This document shows, one piece after another, positions 8,155-16,216 of a DNA stretch of 44,171 nt. Source of the stretch: Bog-473 sp963840245 (GTDB lineage Bacteria; Actinomycetota; Acidimicrobiia; Acidimicrobiales; RAAP-2); contig CAWIYI010000039.1 of the NCBI GenBank assembly GCA_963840245.1, positions 1 to 44,171 on the forward strand, read 5' to 3'. Position 1 is the first letter of the stretch. Each line of letters starts with the position of its first letter. The translations under genes and the position numbers were made by a program. The notes beneath the pieces are model-generated. The model searched no databases, was not told the DNA's origin, and saw nothing but the letters and a program-made list of their open reading frames with translations.

Positions 8155-9366
8155 GTGAAGCTGGCGTACGTGGTGCCGCGGTATGGGGTCGAGGTCGTCG
8201 GCGGCGCCGAGACCGGGGCGCGCATGTTGGCCGAGCACCTGGTTGCAGACCGGGGATGGGACGTCGAGGTGCTCACGACCTGCGCCCGGGACGCCATCAC
8301 CTGGGAGGACGAGCTCGCAGCCGGAACCACCGTCGTCAACGGCGTCCGGGTGCACCGGGTGGAGTCCGAGGCGGGGCGGGATCCGCGGTTCCACCCGTTG
8401 TGGGGCCGTCTGCGCGAGGACCCGGCATCGGCATCGGCCGCGGACATGGAGCGGTGGATCGACCTGCAGGGGCCGCGCTCACCTGCGCTGCTCGACCAGG
8501 TTGCGTCCAGTGACGCCGATGTGCTGGCGTTTTATCCCTACCTCTACTACCCGAGCGTGCGCGGCCTGCCCCTGGTCGCGGAGCGCGCCGTCATGCATCC
8601 GGCGGCTCACGAGGAGCCGGCCCTGCACCTCCCCGTCTTCGACGAGCTGTTCGCGCGCTGCCGCGGCTTCGTATTCCAGACCCGGAGCGAGCGCCGTTTG
8701 GTACAAGCGCGGTTCGATGTGGCGGCGACGCCGCAGGTCCTCGTCGGTCTGGGCGTGCAGGAGGAGACGTCCGGCGATGGCGACGCGGTCCGCCGGGCCT
8801 TCGGTCTGCAGGACTCGCCGTACCTGATCTGCATCGGCCGGGTGGACGAGCAGAAGGGCACGACGATGCTGTCCCGGTTCTTCCGCGCCTACAAGGAGCG
8901 TCACCGAGGGCACCTGCGCCTCGTGTTGGTGGGCCAAGTGGTGGACCAGCCCGAACCAGACGACGACGTCGTCGTCACCGGCATGGTCGACGACGCCACG
9001 AAATGGGAGCTCCTGCGGGGTGCACGCGCCCTGGTGTCCCCGTCGCCCTTCGAGGCGTTCTCCCTCGCCGTCGTCGAGGCCTTCACCGCCGGGGTGCCGG
9101 TGTTGGTCAATGCCGTGTGTGGCGCCACGCGCGAACACTGCGAGCACTCGGGCGGCGGTCTGTGGTTCGGCGGGTTCGAAGAGTTCGAGGCGGGCATCGA
9201 GCTCCTGACGACGGACGAGGCGGCGCACGAAACGATGCGCCGCAACGGCCGCCACTACGTGGAGACGAATTACACGTGGCCGGTGATCCTGGAGCGCTAC
9301 TGCGGCTTCCTCGAGCGCTGCGCCGGCGGGGTTGGTGTGCCCGCAGCGGGGAACGGCACGCCGTAG
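8155..9366 (+). CDS. GT4-family glycosyltransferase
   Basis: This 403-residue GT-B enzyme starts VKLAYVVPRYGVEVVGGAE, the N-terminal Rossmann glycine-rich loop. In the C-terminal half it has GRVDEQKGTTMLSRFF and SPSPFEAFSLAVVEAF, the E-x7-E nucleotide-sugar site. It is a clear paralogue of the enzyme at 26331-27536, sharing HPAAHEEPALHLPVF-like, YKERHRG and REHCEHSGGGLWF segments. The family retains stereochemistry and uses NDP-sugars on the cytoplasmic face; donor and acceptor are unknown. The GTG at 8155 was chosen because the paralogue begins at the equivalent codon and GAGG lies a few bases upstream. Its 3' end overlaps the convergent nitroreductase gene by 70 bases. Confidence 0.9.
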   Translation: MKLAYVVPRYGVEVVGGAETGARMLAEHLVADRGWDVEVLTTCARDAITWEDELAAGTTVVNGVRVHRVESEAGRDPRFHPLWGRLREDPASASAADMERWIDLQGPRSPALLDQVASSDADVLAFYPYLYYPSVRGLPLVAERAVMHPAAHEEPALHLPVFDELFARCRGFVFQTRSERRLVQARFDVAATPQVLVGLGVQEETSGDGDAVRRAFGLQDSPYLICIGRVDEQKGTTMLSRFFRAYKERHRGHLRLVLVGQVVDQPEPDDDVVVTGMVDDATKWELLRGARALVSPSPFEAFSLAVVEAFTAGVPVLVNAVCGATREHCEHSGGGLWFGGFEEFEAGIELLTTDEAAHETMRRNGRHYVETNYTWPVILERYCGFLERCAGGVGVPAAGNGTP

Positions 9367-9998
9367 CGATCGAGATGGGCCTTCTCCGAGAGCGGCCGGC
9401 GCCGGGGCGGACCGAGCGGAGCGGGGAGGTGGCCCAGCGGGACGACGGCCACAGGCACGATTTCGGGGGGCAGGCCGAGCAGGCCGCCCAGCTCGTCACC
9501 GCGGAGGACGGGCAGCGTCGTCAGCGTGGATCCGATCCCGAGTGCATGGGCGGCCAGCAGCAGGTTCTGCACCGCTGGGAAGATGGAGGCGTCCATGGCC
9601 TTGGGGTGGATCAGCCGGGTGTCGCCGCCCACCACCACGAGCACCGGCGCGCCGGCGACGCCGCCCATGGCGCCGTGGTCGACGTCGCGCAGGAACGCGG
9701 GGGAGAGGCGTTGCTCCTCGAGCGCCTTGGCGCCGCCCTCCCACAGGCGCGCCGTGAGCGCGCCGATGGCCGCACGCAGCGCGGCGTCGCGCACGACGAC
9801 GAAGACGAAGGGCTGGCTGTTCTCTGCGCTCGGCGCGTGGGTCGCCGCGGTCAGGATCCGGGCGACCGTCGCATCGTCCACGTCGTCGGGGAGGAACGAG
9901 CGGGCCGCCCGTTGGGTGCGCACCACCGCGAAGAAGTCGCGCTGGGTCTCGGGCGGTGCCTCGGGCTCGCTCTCGGGCTCGGTCTCGGGCGGGTTCAC
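9297..9998 (-). CDS. Nitroreductase-family protein
   Basis: The 233-residue protein has a nitroreductase/FMN-reductase fold. The FMN-binding Arg region appears as RTQRAARSFLPDDVDD and the second flavin-contact motif as HAPSAENSQPFVFVVV. Later LLLAAHALGIGSTLTTL and the PVAVVPLGH strand are typical of the family. Members reduce nitro groups, quinones or related substrates with NAD(P)H and act as dimers. A GTG at 9998 gives a short Glu/Pro-rich leader before the domain; the upstream extension is non-coding in character. Unusually, its last 70 bases lie inside the 3' end of the convergent GT4 gene. It is divergent from the MaoC pair at 10162. Confidence 0.86.
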   Translation of the reverse strand: MNPPETEPESEPEAPPETQRDFFAVVRTQRAARSFLPDDVDDATVARILTAATHAPSAENSQPFVFVVVRDAALRAAIGALTARLWEGGAKALEEQRLSPAFLRDVDHGAMGGVAGAPVLVVVGGDTRLIHPKAMDASIFPAVQNLLLAAHALGIGSTLTTLPVLRGDELGGLLGLPPEIVPVAVVPLGHLPAPLGPPRRRPLSEKAHLDRYGVPFPAAGTPTPPAQRSRKPQ

Positions 9999-10161
9999 GG
10001 CAGGGCGATGGTACGACCCGGCGGGCCGCGCTGTCGTTGCGGCTCGGATTGGGCGCCGCCGAGGCGACCCCGCTACCTTGGGCGCTGCACCGGCCCCGGG
10101 CCGGTGCCCGCCACGCGCAGGGGTGGGGGAATCGACGGCGGAGGGGGACAGGAGGCAGACG

Positions 10162-10677
10162 GTGGCAGACGGAGCCGCAACGCAGGAAGACGTGCTCAAG
10201 GGGATCATCGGGCAACCGACCGGCAAGTCCAAGGTCGTCGTCGAGCGGGGGCCGGTGCAGCACTTCGCCGACGCCCTCTTCAGCTCCAGCCCGATCTACC
10301 ACAGCCCCGAGGCGGCCCGGCAGGCCGGCTTCGAGAACATCCCGGCGCCGCTGACGTGGCCCTTCGCCATGGAGTTCTCGGGCAAGTTCGACGAGATCCA
10401 GCCGACGGACGCGCCTACGGGAAACCCGCTCTTCACCGCCATGGGGCCGCTGATGGCCAAGGGCGGCCTGATCCTCCACGGCGAGCAGGAGTTCCTCTAT
10501 CACCGACCGGTCCAGGTGGGCGACGTGCTCGTCAGCGAGGGCAAGATCACCGACGCGTACCAGAAGGAGTCCAAGGGCCGGACGATGACCTTCGTCTGCA
10601 CGGAGACCAACTGGAGCGACGAGAAGACGGGCGAGCCGGTGGTGACGGCGCGCTTCAACCTGATCCACCGGGCCTAG
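10162..10677 (+). CDS. MaoC-like dehydratase subunit, N-terminal (HadA-like) type
   Basis: The 171-residue product matches the FAS1-like/MaoC N-terminal dehydratase domain. It contains VERGPVQHFADALFSSSPIYH and the hot-dog helix segment PAPLTWPFAMEF, then HGEQEFLYHRPVQVGDVL, typical of the substrate-binding subunit. It lacks the catalytic D..NP.H motif, which the next gene supplies. The two are likely the halves of an (R)-hydroxyacyl dehydratase heterodimer, as in mycobacterial HadA/HadB. The GTG at 10162 has GGAGG (10151-10155) 6 bases upstream. The partner gene starts 24 bases downstream. The carrier (CoA or ACP) cannot be told from sequence. Confidence 0.86.
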   Translation: MADGAATQEDVLKGIIGQPTGKSKVVVERGPVQHFADALFSSSPIYHSPEAARQAGFENIPAPLTWPFAMEFSGKFDEIQPTDAPTGNPLFTAMGPLMAKGGLILHGEQEFLYHRPVQVGDVLVSEGKITDAYQKESKGRTMTFVCTETNWSDEKTGEPVVTARFNLIHRA

Positions 10678-10701
10678 GGCAATCGACGGGAGGTCGAGAC
10701 G

Positions 10702-11124
10702 ATGGGAGAGAAGAAGCTGTCCTTCGAGGACGTGCAAGTGGGAGACGAGGCGCCGGTGATCACGCACACGTTGACCCGGACCGACCTGGTGAAGTACGCC
10801 GGCGCGTCGGGGGACTTCAACCCCATGCACCACGACGAGGTGGCGGCCCAGAAGGCTGGGCAACCGAGCGTGTTCGGGCACGGCATGTTCTCCATGGGCC
10901 TGCTGGGCACGGCGCTGACGGACTACGTCGGTGTGGGCAACGTGACGCGGTACCAGGTTCGCTTCGCCCGCCAGACATGGCCCGACGAGGTCCTCTCCTC
11001 CAGGATCGTCGTCAGCGCCAAGCGCGAGGAGGACGGTAGGAAGCTGGTGGACATGACGGTGACGCTGTCCAACGGCGAGGGCGAGGACAAGCTGGTGGGC
11101 GAGGCCACCGCCGCCCTGCCGTAG
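10702..11124 (+). CDS. MaoC-family dehydratase, catalytic (HadB-like) subunit
   Basis: This 140-residue hot-dog protein carries the hydratase-2 catalytic signature YAGASGDFNPMHHDE (Asp and His), followed by PSVFGHGMFSMGLLG. These are the MaoC active-site elements for syn-dehydration of (R)-3-hydroxyacyl thioesters. Length and motifs match HadB. The ATG at 10702 has GGGAGG about 10 bases upstream. It is directly downstream of the HadA-like gene, so a heterodimer is likely. Use in fatty-acid elongation is one possibility and a catabolic role is another; no other FAS-II gene lies nearby. Confidence 0.9.
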   Translation: MGEKKLSFEDVQVGDEAPVITHTLTRTDLVKYAGASGDFNPMHHDEVAAQKAGQPSVFGHGMFSMGLLGTALTDYVGVGNVTRYQVRFARQTWPDEVLSSRIVVSAKREEDGRKLVDMTVTLSNGEGEDKLVGEATAALP

Positions 11125-11277
11125 CCTGGCGGCCACACCGTTGGCTGCTCAGTGACTCACCGGATCTGTGCGCTCATCCCAGAATCCGCCGATGATCTCC
11201 AGGGACTCTCAACCATCCTGCTTATAGTTTGAAAACATCCCCGCCACCGCTCGGTTTTCCGCCCGGGTCCGGCGCGG

Positions 11278-12492
11278 CTACGCCGCCCTCTCGAAGCGGA
11301 GCGGCAGCACCGCCGGGCCCCAGATGCCGAAGGTGGAGGGCTTCCACTCCACCTCGCCGGCGCGGGCCAGCCCGGGCATGCGCCGGGCCAGCAGCGGGAG
11401 TGCCTCCTGCAGCTCGGCCCGGGCCAGCGCAGCGCCCATGCAGAAGTGGATACCCGAACCGAACGTCATCTGCGCCGTGGTGCGCTCCCGGGTGATATCG
11501 AAAACGTCCGGATCGTCGAAGGCCTCCGGGTCGTGGTTGGCCCCGGCCAGCGAGGTGGCCACCAAGGTCCCCTGCGGGAACAGCACGTCACGATAGACAA
11601 CGTCCTCGGCGGCGAAGCGGGCCGTGCCCCGGACGGCCCCCAGGTAGCGCATCGACTCCTCCACGGCCCTGCCGGCCAGCTCCGGCCGCTCGGCCAACAG
11701 CGCCCACTGGTCGGGGTGCTCGGTGAAGAGGGCCACCGAGCAGGCCAGCTGGTTGCGGGTGGTGTCGGTTCCCGCCATGAGCACCGCCTGCGCCAGCATC
11801 GCCAACTCGTCGGTCGAGAGCCGGTCGCCCTCCTGCTCGATGGCAATGAGGTCGCTGAGGAGGTCATCGCGGGGGTCGGCCCGGCGGGCCGTGATCATGG
11901 CGCTCACGTAGGCGGTGAGGTCCTCGCCCGCCCGCTCGATCAAGGGCAGGTCCTCAGCCAGGTTGTTGTTGAAGATGCGGAAGATGTCGGTGGCCCAACC
12001 CGAGAACAGCTCCCAGTCCTCGGGCGGCGCGCCGAGCAGCTCGCAGATGATGGGGATCGGGTAGGGCTCGCACACGTCCGCCACGAACTCGCACTCGCCC
12101 CGGCCGACGACGCGCGCCACGAGCTCGCCGACCACCCTGCGCATGGTGGGGCGGAGCCGGTTGGCCGATGCGGGCGTGAAGGCCGGCGCCACCAGCCGGC
12201 GCAGGCGGGCGTGGCCCTCGCCCTCCATGGTGAGGATCGACTCGCCGCGGCGGTCGCGTGCACCCGAGCCCTGGAGCTCTGGTGCCTGCTCGATCATCGA
12301 GAGCGCGGAGTGGAAGCGCTGGTCGCGCAGGATGGCGGTGACGTCCTGCAGGCGGGTCACCGAGTAACCGAGCTCGGTGCGGGCCAGCCAGTGCACCGCG
12401 CGCGCCGCCGCGACGGCGTCGATGGCCTCGCGGCGCTCCAACCCGACGGTGTCGAGGAAGGGCAGTTCCAAGTCCGAGACCAACTGTGGCAT
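11278..12492 (-). CDS. Cytochrome P450
   Basis: The 404-residue soluble P450 has all core motifs: the I-helix oxygen-binding AGTDTTR, the K-helix EESMR (ExxR), and the heme loop FGSGIHFCMGAALARAE with Cys351 as thiolate ligand. The HARLRRLVAPAFTP segment is the C-helix heme-propionate contact. The length is typical of bacterial class I P450s fed by ferredoxin; no redox partner is encoded in this window. It lies 3 bases downstream of an SDR gene on the minus strand, so the two are probably cotranscribed and may oxidise one substrate in sequence. The substrate is unknown. It converges on the MaoC gene across 153 bases that contain an AT-rich patch near 11220-11236. Confidence 0.95.
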   Translation of the reverse strand: MPQLVSDLELPFLDTVGLERREAIDAVAAARAVHWLARTELGYSVTRLQDVTAILRDQRFHSALSMIEQAPELQGSGARDRRGESILTMEGEGHARLRRLVAPAFTPASANRLRPTMRRVVGELVARVVGRGECEFVADVCEPYPIPIICELLGAPPEDWELFSGWATDIFRIFNNNLAEDLPLIERAGEDLTAYVSAMITARRADPRDDLLSDLIAIEQEGDRLSTDELAMLAQAVLMAGTDTTRNQLACSVALFTEHPDQWALLAERPELAGRAVEESMRYLGAVRGTARFAAEDVVYRDVLFPQGTLVATSLAGANHDPEAFDDPDVFDITRERTTAQMTFGSGIHFCMGAALARAELQEALPLLARRMPGLARAGEVEWKPSTFGIWGPAVLPLRFERAA

Positions 12493-12495
12493 GGG

Positions 12496-13326
12496 CTAGG
12501 TGTCCGTGGGGCCGGGCTTCAGTCCCGGGTGGCGCTGCGCCAACAGCGGCACCAGCAGCGCCTTGGGCGTCAGGTGGGCCAGCCCGGCCGCGGCGCGGTT
12601 CACCGTCCCGGGGATCACGACGGCGCGGCCGGCGGCGAGACCCTCGACGGCCGCCGTGGCCACGTCAGCCACCGGGACCCACATGAACTTGGGCAGCGAC
12701 TCGCCCGCCTCCTCGTCGGTCACGCCCGCCGCCTCGGCGAAGCCGGTCTCCACCGGGCCGGGGCACAGCGTGGTGACGCTGACGCCCGTGCCGCGCAGCT
12801 CGGCGCCGAGGGCGCGCCCGTAGGAGAGCACGAAGGCCTTCGACGCGCCGTAGCCGGCCTGCCCCGGCAACGGTTGGAAGGCTGCGGTCGACGCCGTGTT
12901 GAGGACCGCGCCGCGATGCCGCGTGACCATGCCCGGAACGAACAGCGAGCACAGGTCGACGACGGCCTCGACGTTCGTGCGCACCATGGCGAGCTCGGCC
13001 GCGCGGTCGGACCGGTACACCGGGCCCATCGTCGTGAAGCCGGCGTTGTTGACCAGGATGTCAGGTGTCAGGCCGCGCCCGGCCAGCTGTGCCGGAAGCT
13101 CGCCGCGCGAGTCGGCGTCGGTGAGGTCGGCCGCGATCACCTCGGTGCGGACGGAGTGTGCCCCGGCCAGCTCGTCGGCCAGCGCCTTCAGACGGTCCCG
13201 GCGACGGGCCACGAGCGTCAGCCCATAGCCACGCCGTGCCAGCTCCCGGGCGATCTCTGCGCCGATGCCCGACGAGGCGCCGGTCACGACCGCGGTCGTG
13301 TTCTCCTTGGGGATGGGCAGGGCCAT
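12496..13326 (-). CDS. Short-chain dehydrogenase/reductase
   Basis: This 276-residue classical SDR has the NAD(P)-binding TGASSGIG near residues 15-22, VARRRDRLKAL after strand 2 (Arg suggests NADP(H)), DILVNNAGF, the catalytic Ser in LNTASTAAF and YGASK. After PGPVETGFAEAAG a hydrophobic C-terminus resembles the subgroup acting on lipids or steroids. The ATG at 13326 was chosen because the Rossmann strand begins a few residues later. The cytochrome P450 follows 3 bases downstream, forming a two-gene operon. Upstream is the 560-base gene-poor stretch. The substrate is not identifiable. Confidence 0.92.
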   Translation of the reverse strand: MALPIPKENTTAVVTGASSGIGAEIARELARRGYGLTLVARRRDRLKALADELAGAHSVRTEVIAADLTDADSRGELPAQLAGRGLTPDILVNNAGFTTMGPVYRSDRAAELAMVRTNVEAVVDLCSLFVPGMVTRHRGAVLNTASTAAFQPLPGQAGYGASKAFVLSYGRALGAELRGTGVSVTTLCPGPVETGFAEAAGVTDEEAGESLPKFMWVPVADVATAAVEGLAAGRAVVIPGTVNRAAAGLAHLTPKALLVPLLAQRHPGLKPGPTDT

Positions 13327-13546
13327 GGCGAGAGCGTAGGTGACCCGCCGCGGCGCGAGGACAGGGCCGCCTGCCACCTTCTGGTCGCGGTGAGATGAAG
13401 TTTGTATGACGGTGACGTCCCCCACCTGGGCCATCGTGAATGCCCAGTTCGCGCGGGGTTCACACGGGCCGGGTCGAGGCGGATACTGGAGGAAAGCGAG
13501 CGGCAACCGAGCACCCGCCGTTGCCCCGAGTGGAAAGGAGCTGCCG

Positions 13547-13591
13547 ATGCAATCGACAAGCTCGACCGAGGAGGCCGGTCCGCCTCGTTGA
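13547..13591 (+). CDS. Possible 14-residue small ORF with strong ribosome site
   Basis: An ATG at 13547 is preceded at a 6-base spacing by ggaaaggag (13532-13540), one of the best ribosome-binding sites in the window. The frame encodes MQSTSSTEEAGPPR and stops. The peptide matches nothing I recognise. It could be a leader peptide, the start of a gene later lost, or chance. The nearest downstream gene starts about 300 bases away, so any attenuation role is speculative. Confidence 0.25.
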   Translation: MQSTSSTEEAGPPR

Positions 13592-13800
13592 GGTTGCGTC
13601 ACCGATGTCGGTTTCGGTGGCGCTTCAGAGCAGACCGCTTGGCGTGATGTCCGGCGTATGAACGAGGCCGCGATCGCGCCGGTGCGTGTGCCGGCCGGCC
13701 GACAAGGTGGCCCCCGCACCCACTGCGCCGAGGACTGCAGCCGCGGACTGCACACAGAAGGAAGAAGCACTACAAGCAAGCACTACAACAAGAACGAGTG

Positions 13801-13827
13801 AGGACCGGTCCGACAGTGGCCGGTCCT
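13801..13827 (+). terminator. Hairpin with 8-bp stem upstream of the LON-domain gene
   Basis: aggaccgg (13801-13808) pairs perfectly with ccggtcct (13820-13827) across an 11-base loop and is followed by TCT. It lies 60 bases before the LON-domain start and about 210 bases after the small ORF. It could terminate a short transcript or act as a regulatory hairpin. Confidence 0.35.
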
Positions 13828-13886
13828 TCTCGCGTCCGGATGGCAACGGTCGTGCGCACCCAGGTCCGGTCGTGCCATGGTGGGGC

Positions 13887-14519
13887 ATGTCCGGGACGCG
13901 CCTGCCGATGTTCCCGCTGTCGGCCGTGCTCTTCCCCCACGCCTCCATGCCGTTGCACGTCTTCGAGCCGCGTTACCGCGAGCTGATGCGCGACTGCCTG
14001 GCCGGCGACGCCCGCTTCGGGATCGTGCTGATCGAACGGGGCTCCGAGGTGGGGGGTGGCGACGAGCGCTCGACGCTGGGCACGCGGGGCGTGATCACCA
14101 AGTCGGTCGAGCTGCCCGATGGGCGCTGGGTGCTCCAGATCGAGGGGGAGGCGCGCATCGAGGTCGACGAGTGGCTTCCCGACGACCCCTATCCGGTGGC
14201 GCTGGTGCGCGAGGCGGTGCCGCGGCCGCGGCCGGGGGACGCCGAACCGTTGGTGCGGGCCGCCGGGCAACGCGTGCGCCGGGCCCGGGCCCTCCTGGCC
14301 GAGCAGGGTGGCGCACCCCCGCTCCCGGCCGAGCTGGCGCTCGACGGCGGTGGGGACCTCGAAGTCGCGGCGTGGCAACTCTGTGCGGCGGCGCCGCTCA
14401 ACGCCTACGACGCACAGCGGCTGCTGGCGGCGGACGGCGCCCCGGAACGGCTGCGGCTCCTCGCCGAGCTGATGGAGGAACTCGAGCTCGACCTGCACCG
14501 CATGCTGCGCGCCGAATGA
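13887..14519 (+). CDS. LON substrate-binding (N-terminal) domain protein
   Basis: The 210-residue protein is a stand-alone LON N-terminal domain (PF02190-like) without AAA or protease parts. It opens LPMFPLSAVLFPHASMPLHVFEPRYRELM, the diagnostic first segment, and then FGIVLIERGSEVGGG and GTRGVITKSVELPDGRW. The C-terminal third is helical and rich in Leu/Ala/Glu. Such proteins are widespread in actinobacteria; a substrate- or partner-binding role is assumed, not proven. The ATG at 13887 directly precedes the domain. Its stop overlaps the sulfatase start by 4 bases (ATGA), so the two are probably translationally coupled. Confidence 0.9.
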   Translation: MSGTRLPMFPLSAVLFPHASMPLHVFEPRYRELMRDCLAGDARFGIVLIERGSEVGGGDERSTLGTRGVITKSVELPDGRWVLQIEGEARIEVDEWLPDDPYPVALVREAVPRPRPGDAEPLVRAAGQRVRRARALLAEQGGAPPLPAELALDGGGDLEVAAWQLCAAAPLNAYDAQRLLAADGAPERLRLLAELMEELELDLHRMLRAE

Positions 14520-16216
14520 ACGCGCGCCGGGTTGAGATGGACGAGCACGCAGAGCCGGGAGCCGCCGAGAAGCGGGACCGGGAGGGCGCTCCGGGCGCCC
14601 CCCGCCGACGCAACATCCTTTTCATCACCACCGACCAGCAGCGCCACGACAGCCTCGGCTGCAACGGGGGCACGGTGGCCCGCACGCCCGTCGTCGACCG
14701 CCTGGCCGCCGAGGGCATCAACTACCGGCGGGCCTACAACCAGAACACGGTCTGCATGCCGGCCCGGTCGACCATGCTGACGGGCCAGTACGTCCGCACC
14801 CACGGTGTGGTGGCCAACGGGATCCCGCTCCCCGTCGACGCGCCGTCGGTGGCGCAGTACCTGCACGACGCCGCCGGCTACCGCACCGCGCTGCTGGGCA
14901 AGGCGCATTTCGAACCGGGCTTCGACCCGACGAACCAGTGGCAGGAGAACGCGCGCGTGGCCCGGGGCGACACCGGGCCCTGGCGGGGCTTCGAGCGGGC
15001 CCAACAGGCGATGCACGCGGCCGCCTGGGGCGATCACCCCATCGCCCACTACGGGCGGTGGCTCAAGAAGAACCATCCCGAGCACCTGCACAGCTTCGCG
15101 GGCCTGCTCCAAGCCGAGCCCGGAGGTGACACCGCCGCCCCGGAGACCAAGAACAACCCGATCCCGCGCGAGTGGTACCACACCGACTGGGTGGCCGACC
15201 TCACCGTCGATTGGCTGCAGTCGGTCGGACCCGACGAGCCCTGGTTCTGCTGGATGTCGTTCCCCGACCCGCACCATCCGTGGGACCCGCCCGCCTCCGA
15301 GCTGGACCGGGTGCCCTGGCGGGACCTCGACCTGCCGCCCGGGCACCCCGGCTCCGACGAGGCGGTCCGCGCCGTCCTGGCCCGCAAGCCTGCGCACTGG
15401 CTCGCCTACTGGGACGGCCGCTTCCCCAACATGGAGGGCGGGCCGGCGTCGTTCGTTCCCTCGCAGCTGACGCACGACCAGATCCGCGAGGTCAACGCCA
15501 AGACCCACGTGATGAACGAGCTGATCGACGAGGCCTGCGGCCGGGTGCTGCAGGTGATCGCGCAGCGGGGCTGGCTGGCCGCCACCGACGTCATCTTCAC
15601 CACCGACCACGGCGAGATGCAGGGCGACTTCGGCCTGCTCTACAAGGGCCCGTACCACACCGACGCGCTGATGCGGCTGCCCTTCGTGTGGCGGCCGGCG
15701 CCCTCCGCCGGCATCGACCCGGCGGTCGTCAACGACCCGGTCGGGCAGGTCGACCTGGCCCCGACCTTCTGCGCCATCGCCGGTGTCGAACCCGCTCCCT
15801 GGATGCAGGGCCGGGCCCTCCCGTTGGCCGACGGCGAGCCCGAGCGCGAGCGCGCCCTGTGCGAGTGGGACAGCCAGTTCCCCGGCTACGGCATGCACCT
15901 GCGGTCCGTCTATCGCGACGGGTGGCTGTGCACGGTCTACGAGCCGTCCACCGCGGGGCAGCCCAACGGGTTGGAGGAGGTCTGGGGCGAGGGCGTCCTG
16001 CACCCCTGCCCCGTGGTGTACGAACAGTCCGGGACGGGACCGGGCGGCGTGGCCGTGGCCACCGGGGAGCTCTACGACGTCGACGCGGACCCCTACCAGT
16101 ACGAGAACCTGTGGGACGACCCGTCCCGGCGCGCCCAGCGCGACGACCTCGTGGCCGACCTCTACGCCAGCCTGCCCGCCGAGGTGCGCACGCTCAAGGT
16201 GCAGGCGCCGGCCTGA
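14516..16216 (+). CDS. Type I sulfatase (alkaline phosphatase superfamily)
   Basis: The 566-residue product has the sulfatase hallmark CMPARSTMLTG with Cys80 in a C-x-P-x-R context. This Cys must be converted to formylglycine by a separate enzyme, which is not seen here. Metal ligands are visible in ITTDQQRHDS (Asp40) and FTTDHGEMQGDFGL. SFPDPHHPWDPP adds a further conserved active-site His region. There is no signal peptide, so it should act in the cytoplasm; the family cleaves sulfate esters or, in some members, phosphonate esters. The ATG at 14516 overlaps the LON-domain stop; ATG 14537 is an alternative. Its 3' end overlaps the convergent membrane-protein gene by 23 bases. Confidence 0.92.
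   Translation: MNARRVEMDEHAEPGAAEKRDREGAPGAPRRRNILFITTDQQRHDSLGCNGGTVARTPVVDRLAAEGINYRRAYNQNTVCMPARSTMLTGQYVRTHGVVANGIPLPVDAPSVAQYLHDAAGYRTALLGKAHFEPGFDPTNQWQENARVARGDTGPWRGFERAQQAMHAAAWGDHPIAHYGRWLKKNHPEHLHSFAGLLQAEPGGDTAAPETKNNPIPREWYHTDWVADLTVDWLQSVGPDEPWFCWMSFPDPHHPWDPPASELDRVPWRDLDLPPGHPGSDEAVRAVLARKPAHWLAYWDGRFPNMEGGPASFVPSQLTHDQIREVNAKTHVMNELIDEACGRVLQVIAQRGWLAATDVIFTTDHGEMQGDFGLLYKGPYHTDALMRLPFVWRPAPSAGIDPAVVNDPVGQVDLAPTFCAIAGVEPAPWMQGRALPLADGEPERERALCEWDSQFPGYGMHLRSVYRDGWLCTVYEPSTAGQPNGLEEVWGEGVLHPCPVVYEQSGTGPGGVAVATGELYDVDADPYQYENLWDDPSRRAQRDDLVADLYASLPAEVRTLKVQAPA

Larger units (their letters stand above)
13327..13886. other. 560-base stretch without a confident gene
   Basis: This gap separates the divergent SDR and LON-domain genes. 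It must hold the SDR promoter. It contains one tiny ORF with a strong ribosome site (13547-13591) and a hairpin at 13801-13827. A longer in-frame extension of the tiny ORF to an ATG at 13406 is possible, but its composition is not protein-like. I see no tRNA, known riboswitch or repeat. Confidence 0.5.

Noticed and set aside
9496..11136. 546-residue minus-strand frame across the MaoC pair and nitroreductase
   Set aside because: Its sequence has no recognisable fold, and two MaoC genes with ribosome sites occupy the other strand.
13402..13591. 61-residue ORF from ATG 13406 ending at 13591
   Set aside because: No domain and non-protein-like composition. Only the internal ATG at 13547 has a good ribosome site, so only the short form is kept as a weak candidate.
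13327..13886. 6C-type or other known actinobacterial small RNA
   Set aside because: No paired C-rich loops or other recognisable conserved RNA features are present.
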